A stretch of 64,000 bases of DNA from Alphaproteobacteria bacterium (GTDB lineage: Bacteria; Planctomycetota; Phycisphaerae; UBA1845), in NCBI GenBank assembly GCA_028285105.1, contig JANQQE010000011.1, forward strand, positions 186,001 through 250,000, given 5' to 3'. Positions 18,497-27,415 of the stretch are shown one piece after another. The position numbers were made by a program, and so were the translations under genes. How positions within the stretch are numbered: position 1 is the stretch's first letter; each line of letters begins with the position of its first letter. The notes beneath the pieces are model-generated. The model saw only the letters and a list, made by a program, of their open reading frames with translations, searched no databases and was not told the origin of the DNA.

Positions 18497-19243
18497 ATGG
18501 ACATGCAAGGGCAAGTGGCGATTGTGACCGGTGGAAGTCGCGGTATCGGACGGGCCATCAGTCTCGCATTTGCGGAGAAGGGCGTTTCGGTCGTTGCTTG
18601 CGCCCGTTCGCTCGACAAGCTTGAAGAGGTTGCCAAAGAAGCCAAACAGCGCGAATTCGCTGGCGAGGTTATCCCGGCGACACTTGATGTCACCGACGCT
18701 GCCGCCTGCGAAAAATGCGTCGAAGATGTCGCAGAAAAGCACGGCCGTTTAGACATCCTCGTCAACAATGCCGGCATCACCCGCGACGGTTTGCTTGCCA
18801 GCATGTCGGACGACGATTTCGACGCGGTGATCGATGCGAATCTTCGGTCGGCATTTCGATTGATGCGTTCGGCGACGAAGCACATGATGCGGGCGCGGTA
18901 TGGCCGAATCGTCAACATCTCCAGCGTCGCTGGCTTGATGGGCAACCCCGGCCAAGCGAATTATTGCGCCAGCAAAGCAGCCCTGGTCGGAATGACCAAG
19001 TCGGCAGCGAAAGAATTGGCACGGCGCAAAATTACGTGCAATGCTGTGGCACCGGGATTCATCGAAACGGACATGACCGATGTCCTTCCTGAAAAGGTCA
19101 AAGAAGGGGTCATGCCTTTGATCCCGATGAAGCGATTCGGAAGCGGTGAAGAAATCGCCGAAGCGGTGGGGTTCCTGGCATCGCCGGCGGCATCATATAT
19201 CACAGGTCAGGTCCTCGTTGTAGACGGCGGACTTCACATGTAA
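18497..19243 (+). CDS. fabG: 3-oxoacyl-ACP reductase
   Basis: The 248-residue short-chain dehydrogenase has the NADPH-binding TGGSRGIG at 11-18, NNAG at 90-93 and the full catalytic tetrad Asn115, Ser143, Tyr156 and Lys160 with FabG spacing. It reduces 3-oxoacyl-ACP in the elongation cycle. The start at 18497 has a near-perfect AAAGGAG site at 18483-18489, so the 25-codon longer reading frame is not used. Its place between fabD and acpP supports the fatty-acid role over a generic SDR. Confidence 0.95.
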   Translation: MDMQGQVAIVTGGSRGIGRAISLAFAEKGVSVVACARSLDKLEEVAKEAKQREFAGEVIPATLDVTDAAACEKCVEDVAEKHGRLDILVNNAGITRDGLLASMSDDDFDAVIDANLRSAFRLMRSATKHMMRARYGRIVNISSVAGLMGNPGQANYCASKAALVGMTKSAAKELARRKITCNAVAPGFIETDMTDVLPEKVKEGVMPLIPMKRFGSGEEIAEAVGFLASPAASYITGQVLVVDGGLHM

Positions 19244-19402
19244 TTTCAGGTCGCGCTCAGGGTTCTGGACCGGGGTTCATTCGATGCCCGTTTAGGGGCT
19301 TCAGCAGAGCGCAAATGGTTGCGGATTTGACACAAGCAGGCTAGGATCACCGCGAACTCGGTTTGGGGCTGTCTCCCGGGTATCTGCCTGCGACGCTGGC
19401 CT

Positions 19403-19431
19403 ACGACAACTGAGTGTGTGCGTCATACAAT
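19403..19431 (+). promoter_or_regulatory. Putative promoter for acpP
   Basis: ACGACA (19403-19408, 4 of 6 to TTGACA) is separated by 17 bases from TACAAT (19426-19431, 5 of 6 to TATAAT). It lies in the 275-base gap between fabG and acpP and would give a leader of about 80 bases containing two short hairpins (AGGGG/CCCCT and TTGGC/GCCAA). Extra promoters for acpP are common because ACP is needed in excess. Consensus match only. Confidence 0.45.
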
Positions 19432-19518
19432 TGAAAGGGGATCAACGGAACCCCTACAGGTTATAAAGCTCGTTTGGCACGACGCCAATCGGCTGACTTA
19501 AATGTCGGAGGACTTTCT

Positions 19519-19776
19519 GTGGCAACTCGTGAGGAAATCGAAGAGAAGGTATGCGAAATCGTCAGCGAGCAAATGGGCGTCGATAAGAGTGAAATCACCA
19601 CGGCGACCTCATTTGTAAACGATCTCAATGCCGACTCGCTGGACACGGTCGAATTGGTCATGGAACTTGAAGACGAGTTTGACACCAGCATACCGGACGA
19701 AGAGGCTGAGAAGCTTCAGACCGTTGGCGCTGCGGTGGATTTCATCGAAAAGCAGATGGCGGCGCGCTCGTCATAA
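19519..19776 (+). CDS. acpP: Acyl carrier protein
   Basis: This 85-residue acidic protein carries the phosphopantetheine attachment site Ser40 in [13 protein letters not shown]. The downstream helix [20 protein letters not shown] is typical of ACP. The GTG start at 19519 is chosen because GGAGGA lies 6 bases upstream and the product then begins with the normal [10 protein letters not shown] helix; an ATG 45 bases earlier lacks such a site. It carries growing acyl chains between the surrounding Fab enzymes. Confidence 0.95.
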   Translation: MATREEIEEKVCEIVSEQMGVDKSEITTATSFVNDLNADSLDTVELVMELEDEFDTSIPDEEAEKLQTVGAAVDFIEKQMAARSS

Positions 19777-19887
19777 GTAATTAGTAATTGAAAGAATCGG
19801 AATCGTTTAGAGCGCAAGTTTGATTGCGCGGACCGATTTCGATTCTGTTTATTGGCTCGGTTGTCGGGCATTCAGAAACGGATCGAT

Positions 19888-21138
19888 ATGTCGCAGCGTC
19901 GTGTAGTCGTCAGCGGATTGGGAGTTGTTACCAGCATCGGCATGGACGTGGATACGTTCTGGTCGAATCTGCTGGACGGAAAGAGCGGTGTTCGTGATAT
20001 CACGATCTTCGACGCATCTCCGTTTGAAGTTCGCATTGGCGGCGAGTGCCGAGACTATCGCGAAGAGGATCACTTTGATCGCAAGTCGGCGAAGCGAATC
20101 GATCGTTTTGCACAGTTGGCGATCGTTGCCGCCCGAGAGGCTGCCAAGTCAGCTGGTTTCGATCCCAAGGCATATTCAGGCGACCCACGTCGATTGGGTA
20201 TTATTCTCGGATCGGGCATCGGCGGATTGCTTGAGTTCGAGCAGCAGCATCTGCGTTTGGTCAACAAAGGACCAGACCGTATCTCTGCATTCACAATTCC
20301 AAAATTGATGATCAATGCGGCTTCGGGCAACGTTGCGATTGAGCAGAATCTTCAAGGCATCAGCACGACGGTTGGCACCGCATGCGCGTCCGCAGGACAC
20401 GCGATGAAAGATGCATACAGCGCAATCCATCATAATGAATGCGATTTGGTATTCACCGGCGGTTCTGAAGCAGCCTTGACCCCGCTGGGTCTGGGTGCAT
20501 TTGCCGCCATGAAGGCCTTGAGTACCCGCAATGACGATCCCACGCGCGCGAGTCGTCCGTTCGATCGCGACCGCGACGGTTTCATTCTCGGCGAAGGGGC
20601 CGGACTTCTGGTTTTCGAAGAACTTGAGCACGCCAAAGCCCGCGGCGCGACGATTCACGCGGAAGTCCTCGGATTTGGGGCAACCTCCGACGCAACGCAC
20701 ATCACCCAGCCACTAGAAAGCGGCGAGGGGGCAGCCGTGGCGATGGAGCAAGCGCTTCGACAAGCAGGTCTCAACGTTGACGATATCAATTACATCAACG
20801 CCCACGGGACCAGTACCCCGCTTGGCGATTTGGCTGAAACAACGGCCATCAAGCGTACCTTCGGTGCACAGGCGAAAAGCGTCGCCATCAGCAGCACCAA
20901 GAGTTCAATAGGTCACCTTTTGGGCAGCAGCGGTGGCGTCGAAACCATTACCACAATTTTGGCGATGAAGAATTCAACGCTCCCCCCCACGCTGAATCTT
21001 GAAATTCCGAGCGAGGGCTGCGATCTGGACTATGTGCCCAATACGCCTCGTGACCAGCGGATCAACTACGCCATGAGCAATTCGTTCGGTTTTGGTGGGC
21101 ACAATTCATCGATTCTGCTTGGTCAATATCAGCCGTAG
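19888..21138 (+). CDS. fabF: 3-oxoacyl-ACP synthase II
   Basis: The 416-residue elongating ketosynthase has its nucleophile Cys166 in GTACASAGHAM and the two histidines in NAHGTSTPLGD and SSIGHLLGSSG, giving the Cys-His-His triad expected of FabF/FabB. It extends acyl-ACP with malonyl-ACP. An upstream TTG start would add 12 residues; MSQRRVVVSGLG matches the family start. It ends the fatty-acid operon. Confidence 0.95.
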   Translation: MSQRRVVVSGLGVVTSIGMDVDTFWSNLLDGKSGVRDITIFDASPFEVRIGGECRDYREEDHFDRKSAKRIDRFAQLAIVAAREAAKSAGFDPKAYSGDPRRLGIILGSGIGGLLEFEQQHLRLVNKGPDRISAFTIPKLMINAASGNVAIEQNLQGISTTVGTACASAGHAMKDAYSAIHHNECDLVFTGGSEAALTPLGLGAFAAMKALSTRNDDPTRASRPFDRDRDGFILGEGAGLLVFEELEHAKARGATIHAEVLGFGATSDATHITQPLESGEGAAVAMEQALRQAGLNVDDINYINAHGTSTPLGDLAETTAIKRTFGAQAKSVAISSTKSSIGHLLGSSGGVETITTILAMKNSTLPPTLNLEIPSEGCDLDYVPNTPRDQRINYAMSNSFGFGGHNSSILLGQYQP

Positions 21139-21361
21139 GTTGCACACCTCGCAAGCTCGATCCACTCTCACTGAACACCTGCTGACAGAACGGAAGCGGT
21201 TATTGAAGATGCCGTATCGTTCCGGCTTGGAATTCACCCGTTGCTGCATCCTCAAGGCGGATTTACCCTCCGCCGATAAACCTAACACAGATTGCTGAAT
21301 ACTGGCAGTTGCTTGGATTCACTTCGCATTGGTTGCGCTGCGCGCCGGGTTGGGATTCGAA

Positions 21362-21748
21362 ATGTCGATTCTCGAACAAGACGAAATCGATTCACTGATG
21401 GCCTCTTCATCGGATCTGATGGATGAGCCGGCATCGCCACCCACGTCTGCGCCCGCACCTGTTCAGATCGACTTGTCCAAACTCAGCCCGGAGATGCGAA
21501 AGCTGTTTCATTTGCAGGTACCGATCATTGTTCATCTCGCTGAGCGAACCATGCCCATGCGCGACATTCTCGAAATCGGAGCTGGTTCGATTATCGAATT
21601 CTCCAGATCCAGCGATGCCGAACTCGATCTCGTCGTCGGCAACCGGCCGGTCGGCAAAGGGCAAGCTGTCAAGGTGGGCGAGAACTTCGGACTGCGCATC
21701 ACCGAGATTGGCCCGATCGAAGAACGCATCCGCGCAATGGGCACCTGA
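21362..21748 (+). CDS. fliN: FliN-like flagellar motor switch protein with a FliM-like N-terminal peptide
   Basis: The 128-residue protein has a C-terminal SPOA/FliN domain (about residues 45-120) with VHLAERTMPMRDILEIGAGSI, GKGQAVKVGENFGLRIT and a final EERI segment. Its first 12 residues, MSILEQDEIDSL, closely resemble the CheY-phosphate-binding peptide at the start of FliM (and FliY), then a Pro/Ala/Ser-rich linker follows. It should form part of the cytoplasmic rotor ring controlling motor switching. It stands alone between fabF and cca with no other flagellar gene in the window. Confidence 0.85.
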   Translation: MSILEQDEIDSLMASSSDLMDEPASPPTSAPAPVQIDLSKLSPEMRKLFHLQVPIIVHLAERTMPMRDILEIGAGSIIEFSRSSDAELDLVVGNRPVGKGQAVKVGENFGLRITEIGPIEERIRAMGT

Positions 21749-21768
21749 GTCCGTCAAAATCCAATCGT

Positions 21769-23007
21769 CTATTTCAAATCAGATTCAATCAACGCAATCG
21801 CGATCGCTTCAGCTTCCGCAACCGATGCAATCGTTTCGTTAAGCTGCGCGCGGTAAACGACATCCAGGACCTTGCGATAGATCGGTCCTTGCGGGATGTT
21901 GCGATCAAGCAAAAATGCGCCATCGAGAAGCGGTGGGGGAGCGGCGCATTGGGTCGTTATTCCACTTGCGCGGTGTCGAATCGAATCGATTTCAACACGC
22001 CCTCTTGCCTGAACGAGAGTGCAGATGTCGTCGAAGTGCGTCGATGCCAACATGTTCTTGATGTCAGCCAACTCCAGGTCTTGATCGCTTTCGATACGGT
22101 CACACCATTCGAGCAACTGGCAAACGGAATCCGTTTCTTCGTTGCTGCAACGCAGCGCACGGCTGGCCTTTTTCGCGAGAATCGCTTTGCCCATGAATAA
22201 AGGGGAAAGAATCGCTCCGAACCCCAAGGAAACCGTCGTGCATTCGGGCAAATTTCTGAGGATATTCCCAACGGCGGCTTGCTGGTCTTCTGTCCATACG
22301 ACATTGCCGATGATGTGATTACAAAGCTCTGACTCGCAAAGCATCGCCCACGCATTCGCCCGACTTGTGGAATTCAACATCAAAACCAACTCTGCTCGAA
22401 TGCGCTCGGGACTCACGGAAGCAACCTGTTCCGCGTTCTCCTGGATAGCCGCAAACGTCTCTGGGGAAATTTCAAAATTAAGCCTCGCTGCGAACCGCAC
22501 TGCCCGCAAGAGTCGAAGATGGTCTTCGGCGAACCGCTTGGACGGATCTCCAATGCAACGAATGATGCGTTTATTCAGATCGGCTTGGCCATTGACGTAA
22601 TCGACGAGATGGTCTTCGACCGGATCGAAAAACATGCCATTGATCGTAAAATCGCGCCGTTGGGCGTCGTGTTCGGCATCGGTGAATGTTACTGTGTCGG
22701 GGCGTCGGCCGTCACGATATTCGCCGTCGGATCGAAATGTTGCGACCTCAATCTCCTGCCTTCGGTGCGACACCAGCACAACGCCGAATTGCGCTCCGAC
22801 TTTTTTCGTCCGCTTGAAGATTTTGCACACATCGTCGGGCGTAGCAGACGTTGCGACATCGTAGTCCTTGGGCGTCTTGCCCAGGAGTTGATCGCGAACG
22901 CACCCGCCAGCAAATAGGGCCTGATGACCCTGGTCCTTCAAGACGACGATGATCGCCTTGGCAGCTTCATACGCAGTATTCGGATTGGCGTCTCTCTCGC
23001 GATTCAT
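21769..23007 (-). CDS. cca: tRNA nucleotidyltransferase / polyA-polymerase-family protein
   Basis: The 412-residue protein has the class II nucleotidyltransferase motif GGCVRDQLLG (34-43) with catalytic DYD at 48-50, then RRDFTINGMFFDP and the ADHLRLLRAVRFAARL-type neck motif (AEDHLRLLRAVRF). It probably adds CCA to tRNA 3' ends; a polyA-polymerase or a split C- or A-adding role cannot be excluded by eye. Its ATG overlaps the stop codon of rsmD (ATGA), showing translational coupling. It converges on fliN with a 20-base gap. Confidence 0.88.
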   Translation of the reverse strand: MNRERDANPNTAYEAAKAIIVVLKDQGHQALFAGGCVRDQLLGKTPKDYDVATSATPDDVCKIFKRTKKVGAQFGVVLVSHRRQEIEVATFRSDGEYRDGRRPDTVTFTDAEHDAQRRDFTINGMFFDPVEDHLVDYVNGQADLNKRIIRCIGDPSKRFAEDHLRLLRAVRFAARLNFEISPETFAAIQENAEQVASVSPERIRAELVLMLNSTSRANAWAMLCESELCNHIIGNVVWTEDQQAAVGNILRNLPECTTVSLGFGAILSPLFMGKAILAKKASRALRCSNEETDSVCQLLEWCDRIESDQDLELADIKNMLASTHFDDICTLVQARGRVEIDSIRHRASGITTQCAAPPPLLDGAFLLDRNIPQGPIYRKVLDVVYRAQLNETIASVAEAEAIAIALIESDLK

Positions 23008-23648
23008 TCAACTTTCGATTCCAGATGTTCTTTCCATGCCGGTTCACGATCGACATCTTCCCCGCGAAGCAGCGACAGCACGTTGCGGCCATACGTGCGC
23101 TGATCGAATAAGTGCCAATCGCCAGGAAGCTGATCGGTCACCTCCACGGACTGTTCATGTCGAAACACGAGCAGGGCGTCAGCGTTGACAACATCGTTTT
23201 GTCGCAATCGTTGGAGCAGGACACCCATCCTTGATCCCGATGATATATCCTTCGTCATCGGAAAGGGTGGGTCCAGCATCACCAGATCGTGTTTGCCCAT
23301 GCCTGTTGGCAGTGTGATACCCTTGCGCCATAAATTCGTCGCGACGATGGCTCCCTCAGCCCCCATCTGCAACTGCTCCATGTTGCTCTTGAGAACCGAG
23401 ACTGCCCGTCGATCCTGCTCGTAGAACACAACCCGTGCAGCCCCCCGCGACGACGCTTCCAGACCGATCGATCCGCCACCCGCAAAAACGTCAGCCACCT
23501 GAATCGCGGGCAATTCACCGGGCGTATCGTAGTACGAACCCAGAATATCGAAGAGCGCCGACTTCACCCGATCGGTGATGGGGCGGGTCTGGCCACTCTG
23601 TGGCCACTTGATTTTTCGCGAGCGCCATCGCCCACCGATGATTCGCAT
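23004..23648 (-). CDS. rsmD: 16S rRNA m2G966 methyltransferase RsmD
   Basis: The 214-residue SAM-dependent enzyme starts MRIIGGRWRSR, the RsmD hallmark, with TRPITDRVKSALFDIL, the SAM-binding VADVFAGGGSIGLEASSRG (about 51-69) and the catalytic LDPPF motif at 125-129. It methylates the exocyclic amine of G966 in 16S rRNA. The ATG follows GGTGAGG. It is co-translated with cca. Confidence 0.93.
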   Translation of the reverse strand: MRIIGGRWRSRKIKWPQSGQTRPITDRVKSALFDILGSYYDTPGELPAIQVADVFAGGGSIGLEASSRGAARVVFYEQDRRAVSVLKSNMEQLQMGAEGAIVATNLWRKGITLPTGMGKHDLVMLDPPFPMTKDISSGSRMGVLLQRLRQNDVVNADALLVFRHEQSVEVTDQLPGDWHLFDQRTYGRNVLSLLRGEDVDREPAWKEHLESKVE

Positions 23649-23731
23649 GCCTCACCATCTCACAACACATCGCCAACTCACAGCACAACGCCATCGCACA
23701 CAACGCCGAACGAATTGAGAACGATTGAATA

Positions 23732-23761
23732 TTGGCATCGCGTCGCGTTCACTTCTATAAT
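23732..23761 (+). promoter_or_regulatory. Putative sigma-70-type promoter upstream of the YkgJ-like gene
   Basis: TTGGCA (23732-23737, 5 of 6 to TTGACA), an 18-base spacer and a perfect TATAAT (23756-23761) lie in the divergent gap upstream of the gene starting at 23833. The predicted leader is about 65 bases. Consensus match only, but one of the best in the window. Confidence 0.55.
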
Positions 23762-23832
23762 CCTACACATGTATGATCCGCAAACCGCGGGAACCTGGCA
23801 AGGATTGCGAACGCTAAACGGAATTTTGACTC

Positions 23833-24303
23833 ATGGGTTCGATTTTATGTGAACATTGTACCGGGGCATGCTGTCGCTATATCGCGCTTCCGATTGAAGA
23901 ACCGACGGACCGTCGCGATTTTGACGACATGCGCTGGTACGTCATGCACAAGGGGATTTCGGTGTTTGTCGAGGACGGCGACTGGTACATCCAGATTTCG
24001 GCTGACTGCGAAAACCTCCAGCCCGACAATATGTGCGGGATTTATGAAACACGTCCGATGATCTGCCGCGAGTACGATGCAGGCGAATGCGATTATTCCG
24101 GTGGCGACTACCAGTACGATATCATCCTTCGAACTCCGCAGGATGTGCAGGATTATGCCGTTGAGCAAATCGGCAAACGAGGCATTTTCGACAGTCCCCC
24201 GAAACCAAGAGCCCGAAAGAACGGCGCGCGGAAGGGCGGTTCCAAAGGATTGCTGGCTACCAGTTCAATCGCTTCATTGAAGGTACTCTTCCGACATGAC
24301 TAA
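23833..24303 (+). CDS. YkgJ-family cysteine-cluster protein
   Basis: This 156-residue protein has the YkgJ/Fli-type cysteine cluster: CEHCTGACC at residues 6-14, a central cysteine in SADCENL, then CGIYETRPMICREYDAGEC. The family (zinc- or iron-chelating by prediction) has no firmly established function. The C-terminal tail is basic and rich in Lys, Arg and Gly. The start of the next gene overlaps its 3' end by 8 bases. Confidence 0.85.
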   Translation: MGSILCEHCTGACCRYIALPIEEPTDRRDFDDMRWYVMHKGISVFVEDGDWYIQISADCENLQPDNMCGIYETRPMICREYDAGECDYSGGDYQYDIILRTPQDVQDYAVEQIGKRGIFDSPPKPRARKNGARKGGSKGLLATSSIASLKVLFRHD

Positions 24304-25066
24304 CTCGTCAACCCAAGCGAGAATGTGGTCCGTCCTGACTTGTTGCAGCGTCTTGATCGGAACTGGCGGTTGCCTTTCGGGATCGTTGGCAACATCGTCG
24401 GGAGGCACCGACGGAGGAAAGTGGTCGATCGCGAATCGTCAGCAAATCCACGTCGGCGAAACGGTTGAATTCAGCTTCGTATTGAAGAAACCGCTCAGCA
24501 ATGATTCGGTTAGTGCAAACGGCATCGCCGACTATTGCGCGTTCTTGATTGGTGGCGACCGGGTCGAATCTGAGATTGATGACGCTGGTGGATTTCGCGC
24601 CAAATACAAATTCGCTGATGTCGAAGATGGCGCTCAGGTTCAGGTGGTTGCTTCGGCATTTTCCACCCAAGACGACCGCGACTTCATGCAGATCGCTGGA
24701 AAGTGGCTGCAAACCGAAAGCCCATACAACAAACCCGACCAGCGTGTGGCCAGCGCAAACGTGCTACTGTCTTTTTATCAAAGCGTCGTCCGATTCAAAC
24801 TACTCAAACCTGAACACGCTTACGATTTGGGTACAGGCAAGATGACATTTCGATGCGAAGGCGATCGACTGGTCAGTGTCTTCGAAAACAGACCGCCCAG
24901 AGTTGGCTTTGAGATTTCGGAAGAAAACGCCGACGGCTCAAGGTGGGTGGCGTATTTGCCCAGCGGCGACCAACTTAATCCAACGGGAACGACCGAGGTG
25001 GAGTTCTCGATTTACGATGTTGCGGGTAACCGCATGACCTTCACCGAAACGATAGAGACTCCTTAA
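24296..25066 (+). CDS. Hypothetical exported protein, possible lipoprotein
   Basis: The 256-residue protein has an N-terminal signal-like segment (SVLTCCSVLIGTGG) ending in a cysteine that could be lipidated, although the residue at -3 is Thr rather than Leu. The mature part is beta-rich with two immunoglobulin-like stretches: VGETVEFSFVLKKPL near residue 55 and TEVEFSIYDVAGNRMTF at the end. No family was recognised. It overlaps the YkgJ-like gene by 8 bases and precedes hisS by about 80. Confidence 0.65.
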   Translation: MTNSSTQARMWSVLTCCSVLIGTGGCLSGSLATSSGGTDGGKWSIANRQQIHVGETVEFSFVLKKPLSNDSVSANGIADYCAFLIGGDRVESEIDDAGGFRAKYKFADVEDGAQVQVVASAFSTQDDRDFMQIAGKWLQTESPYNKPDQRVASANVLLSFYQSVVRFKLLKPEHAYDLGTGKMTFRCEGDRLVSVFENRPPRVGFEISEENADGSRWVAYLPSGDQLNPTGTTEVEFSIYDVAGNRMTFTETIETP

Positions 25067-25147
25067 TCTGAAGCATCGCAAAGATTCGTATGCGATGATG
25101 TCGGTCCTGCGTTTTTGAGAGCATTTCGACCCAGACAAAAGTGATTC

Positions 25148-26479
25148 ATGCGATTCAAATCACCCAAAGGCACACGCGACTTTTATCCGGACGAGATGGA
25201 TCTGCGCCGCTGGATCATGGGCAAATGGGATCGCGTTTCCAGGCGCAACGGTTTCGTTGAATACGACGGACCGATTTTCGAAAACTTAGACCTGTATCGT
25301 GTCAAGAGTGGTGATGAAATCGTCGACCAACTCTTTCACTTTACGGATCGCGGCGGGCGCGAGTTGGCGATTCGCCCCGAAATGACGCCGACACTCGCCC
25401 GCATGGTTGCCGCCCGCGTCAACTCGCTACCCAAACCGATCAAGTGGTATTCGCAACCCCGACTGTGTCGCGCCGAACGTCCGCAGCGGGGTCGCCTTCG
25501 CGAATTCTTTCAGTGGAACATCGACATCATCGGCGAGCAAAGTGAATTGGCTGATGCCGAGTGTATTTTTGTGCTGGTCGATTTCTTTCGCGCGTTGGGC
25601 CTGTCTCCCGAACAGGTGGAAATCAAACTGAACTCGCGCGAAATTGTTGCAGCGTTGTTGCAAGCTGCAAAGGTTCCGGATGAAAAACAGCCAGCGGTCT
25701 ATGCAGCCCTCGACAAGCGCGACAAGCTACAGCCCGAGGCCTTCAAAGAATTGCTCGATAAGATTGAACTCGAATCGGATCAAAAAGAATCGCTCAAGCG
25801 TTTTGGCGATTCGTCCGGCATCGAAGGGTTGAGTTCGATTGCAGCATTTCTCAAAGAGTCGGGCGCATCGATGGACGGCTGCGATCGCGTTGGCAATGTA
25901 CTTCGGTTACTCGATGCGTTTGGCGCAATAGACTATTGTCGGTTCGACATGGGTGTGGTGCGTGGTTTGGCATACTACACCGGTGTCGTATTCGAAGCCT
26001 TCGGGAAGGGGGGGCTTCGCCGTGCGGTCGGGGGTGGGGGGCGATACGACCAACTCATCGAAAACATGGGTGGACCGTCGGTTGGTGCGGTTGGATTTGC
26101 AACGAGCGATGTGGTGATTGCCGATTTGCTCGAAGAATTCGATCGCCTGCCGTCAGAGTCGCAATTGCTCGATTACTTCGTGATCGATGCCGACCCATCG
26201 GTTTTCAATGCGGTATTGAGAATCACTGCCAAACTTCGCGAGCAAGGATTCTCTGCGTCGTTTTCGTATATGCGGCAGGGCGTTGGCAAACAATTCAAGC
26301 AAGCCGCCTCGCGAAATGCGGCGCGGGTGGTTATTGTAGAAGCGGATTTTGAATCGTCGCAAACGATAGGTGTAAAAGACATGGTCAATTCCAGTCAATC
26401 CACCATCGCGCTCGACACGTTTCTGGGCAATCCAAAATGCGGGATTGGACCGAATTGTGAAACAGGTTCCGATTTGTGA
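25148..26479 (+). CDS. hisS: Histidyl-tRNA synthetase
   Basis: The 443-residue class II synthetase has KGTRDFYPDE at the N-terminus, RPEMTPTLARM (motif 2 region), GRLREFFQWNIDIIG, the histidine-A signature GVVRGLAYYTGVVFEAF, GGGGRYDQL (motif 3 area) and a C-terminal anticodon-binding domain ending in DMVNSSQSTI. It charges tRNA-His. The fit is good in length and order. The two extra residues after the first Met and the C-terminal SDL tail are unremarkable. Confidence 0.94.
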   Translation: MRFKSPKGTRDFYPDEMDLRRWIMGKWDRVSRRNGFVEYDGPIFENLDLYRVKSGDEIVDQLFHFTDRGGRELAIRPEMTPTLARMVAARVNSLPKPIKWYSQPRLCRAERPQRGRLREFFQWNIDIIGEQSELADAECIFVLVDFFRALGLSPEQVEIKLNSREIVAALLQAAKVPDEKQPAVYAALDKRDKLQPEAFKELLDKIELESDQKESLKRFGDSSGIEGLSSIAAFLKESGASMDGCDRVGNVLRLLDAFGAIDYCRFDMGVVRGLAYYTGVVFEAFGKGGLRRAVGGGGRYDQLIENMGGPSVGAVGFATSDVVIADLLEEFDRLPSESQLLDYFVIDADPSVFNAVLRITAKLREQGFSASFSYMRQGVGKQFKQAASRNAARVVIVEADFESSQTIGVKDMVNSSQSTIALDTFLGNPKCGIGPNCETGSDL

Positions 26480-26513
26480 AACACGTACTGAATTCTGAAA
26501 CGGATTCCAGGGG

Positions 26514-27059
26514 ATGACACGTCGCCACATCCATTACGAAGCCGCTTTTGAAGACTACCTTCGGTCGCGCGGTCAGCCTTACGTGGCAGTGGATGAAAAA
26601 CGGAAGGCCATTTTTTCCGGCAATCGTGTGAAGTCGTTCGATTTCCTTGTATACGGTATCGGCGGAAGAACCGGCTTGGTGGATATCAAAGGCCGACAAT
26701 TCCCATACGACCACGACGGGAAAAAACGCTACTGGGAAAACTGGATCACCCGCGACGACCTCGACGGTTTGACACAGTGGCAATCCACATTCGGCGAAGG
26801 ATTTCTGGCGATGCTGGTCTTCGCTTACCACATCACACAAATGGATTCGCGACTTCCGACGCATCATCTTCACCCATTCAGGGACCAGATATACGCTTTT
26901 ATGTGCGTCACACTTGACGAATACAAGGACGCCTGTAGGCATCGCTCGGAAAAATGGGAAACCGTGACGGTTCCCATCAAACAATTCAAAGCGATGGCCA
27001 AACCCATTCAGTCACTCGCCGGAAACAACAGTTTGCGAGCGTCGGGCGCGTGCCTATAA
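26514..27059 (+). CDS. HYExAFE-type protein, PD-(D/E)XK nuclease-like
   Basis: The 181-residue protein begins THRRHIHYE-like: the HYEAAFE motif lies at residues 7-13, the signature from which an uncharacterised planctomycetal family is named (recalled, not searched). Further on, FDFLVYG and, about 14 residues later, VDIKGRQFP give the spaced Asp and Asp-X-Lys of PD-(D/E)XK nucleases. A conserved-looking W-rich stretch (RYWENWITRDDLDGLTQWQ) follows. The function is unknown; a DNA- or RNA-cleaving or Mrr/VRR-like role is only suggested by the motif. It follows hisS by 34 bases. Confidence 0.72.
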   Translation: MTRRHIHYEAAFEDYLRSRGQPYVAVDEKRKAIFSGNRVKSFDFLVYGIGGRTGLVDIKGRQFPYDHDGKKRYWENWITRDDLDGLTQWQSTFGEGFLAMLVFAYHITQMDSRLPTHHLHPFRDQIYAFMCVTLDEYKDACRHRSEKWETVTVPIKQFKAMAKPIQSLAGNNSLRASGACL

Positions 27060-27060
27060 T
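27033..27060 (+). promoter_or_regulatory. Putative promoter for the small membrane-protein cluster
   Basis: TTGCGA (27033-27038, 4 of 6), a 16-base spacer and a perfect TATAAT (27055-27060) that includes the stop codon of the HYExAFE gene. The leader to the start at 27165 would be about 100 bases and contains a 9-bp hairpin (GCCAATTGC with GCGATTGGC, one G-U pair). Consensus match only. Confidence 0.5.
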
Positions 27061-27164
27061 TTGTGTAGGCGATCGCCAATTGCCTGCCTGTGCATTTGCG
27101 ATTGGCCATGAAACTTAAAGATGCGGTCGAAGATCGCATTTTCGTACAACGGAGCGCAGAACCC

Positions 27165-27365
27165 ATGCGACGAATGAGCAGAGCTTTCCAATTCCTTTGT
27201 GTGGTGTGTGCCTTTGCAAGTCCTGTGGTTGCTTTCGCTGAGGTCAAGCCGATGGCTCCGCCGGCTGATGTGAAGCCAATGTGGCAGTGGGTGGCAGCGA
27301 TTGGAATTTTTATCCTATGTGGGGCAATCTTGTTCAAAAACGCCAAGCGATCTCACCAGGATTAA
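27165..27365 (+). CDS. Small membrane protein with signal peptide and C-terminal TM segment
   Basis: The 66-residue product has an N-terminal signal peptide (MRRMSRAFQFLCVVCAFASPVVAFA), a short linker with a repeated VKPM motif, and one C-terminal transmembrane helix (WVAAIGIFILCGAILF) followed by a basic tail. The ATG follows GGAG at about 10 bases; an upstream ATG at 27108 would add 19 charged residues before the signal peptide and is less likely. No family recognised. It heads a run of four small envelope-protein genes. Confidence 0.6.
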   Translation: MRRMSRAFQFLCVVCAFASPVVAFAEVKPMAPPADVKPMWQWVAAIGIFILCGAILFKNAKRSHQD

Positions 27366-27415
27366 TTGGTTTGCGCAATACCGCACAGCCAGCTAGATAA
27401 TGGAGACGTACCAAT

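Noticed and set aside
19327-19345. TTGACA between fabG and acpP
   Set aside because: No -10 hexamer at 16-18 bases; the only TA-rich match is about 9 bases away.
21255-21273. Hairpin GGCGGA/TCCGCC after fabF
   Set aside because: Only a 6-bp stem with no U-tract; not enough to call a terminator.
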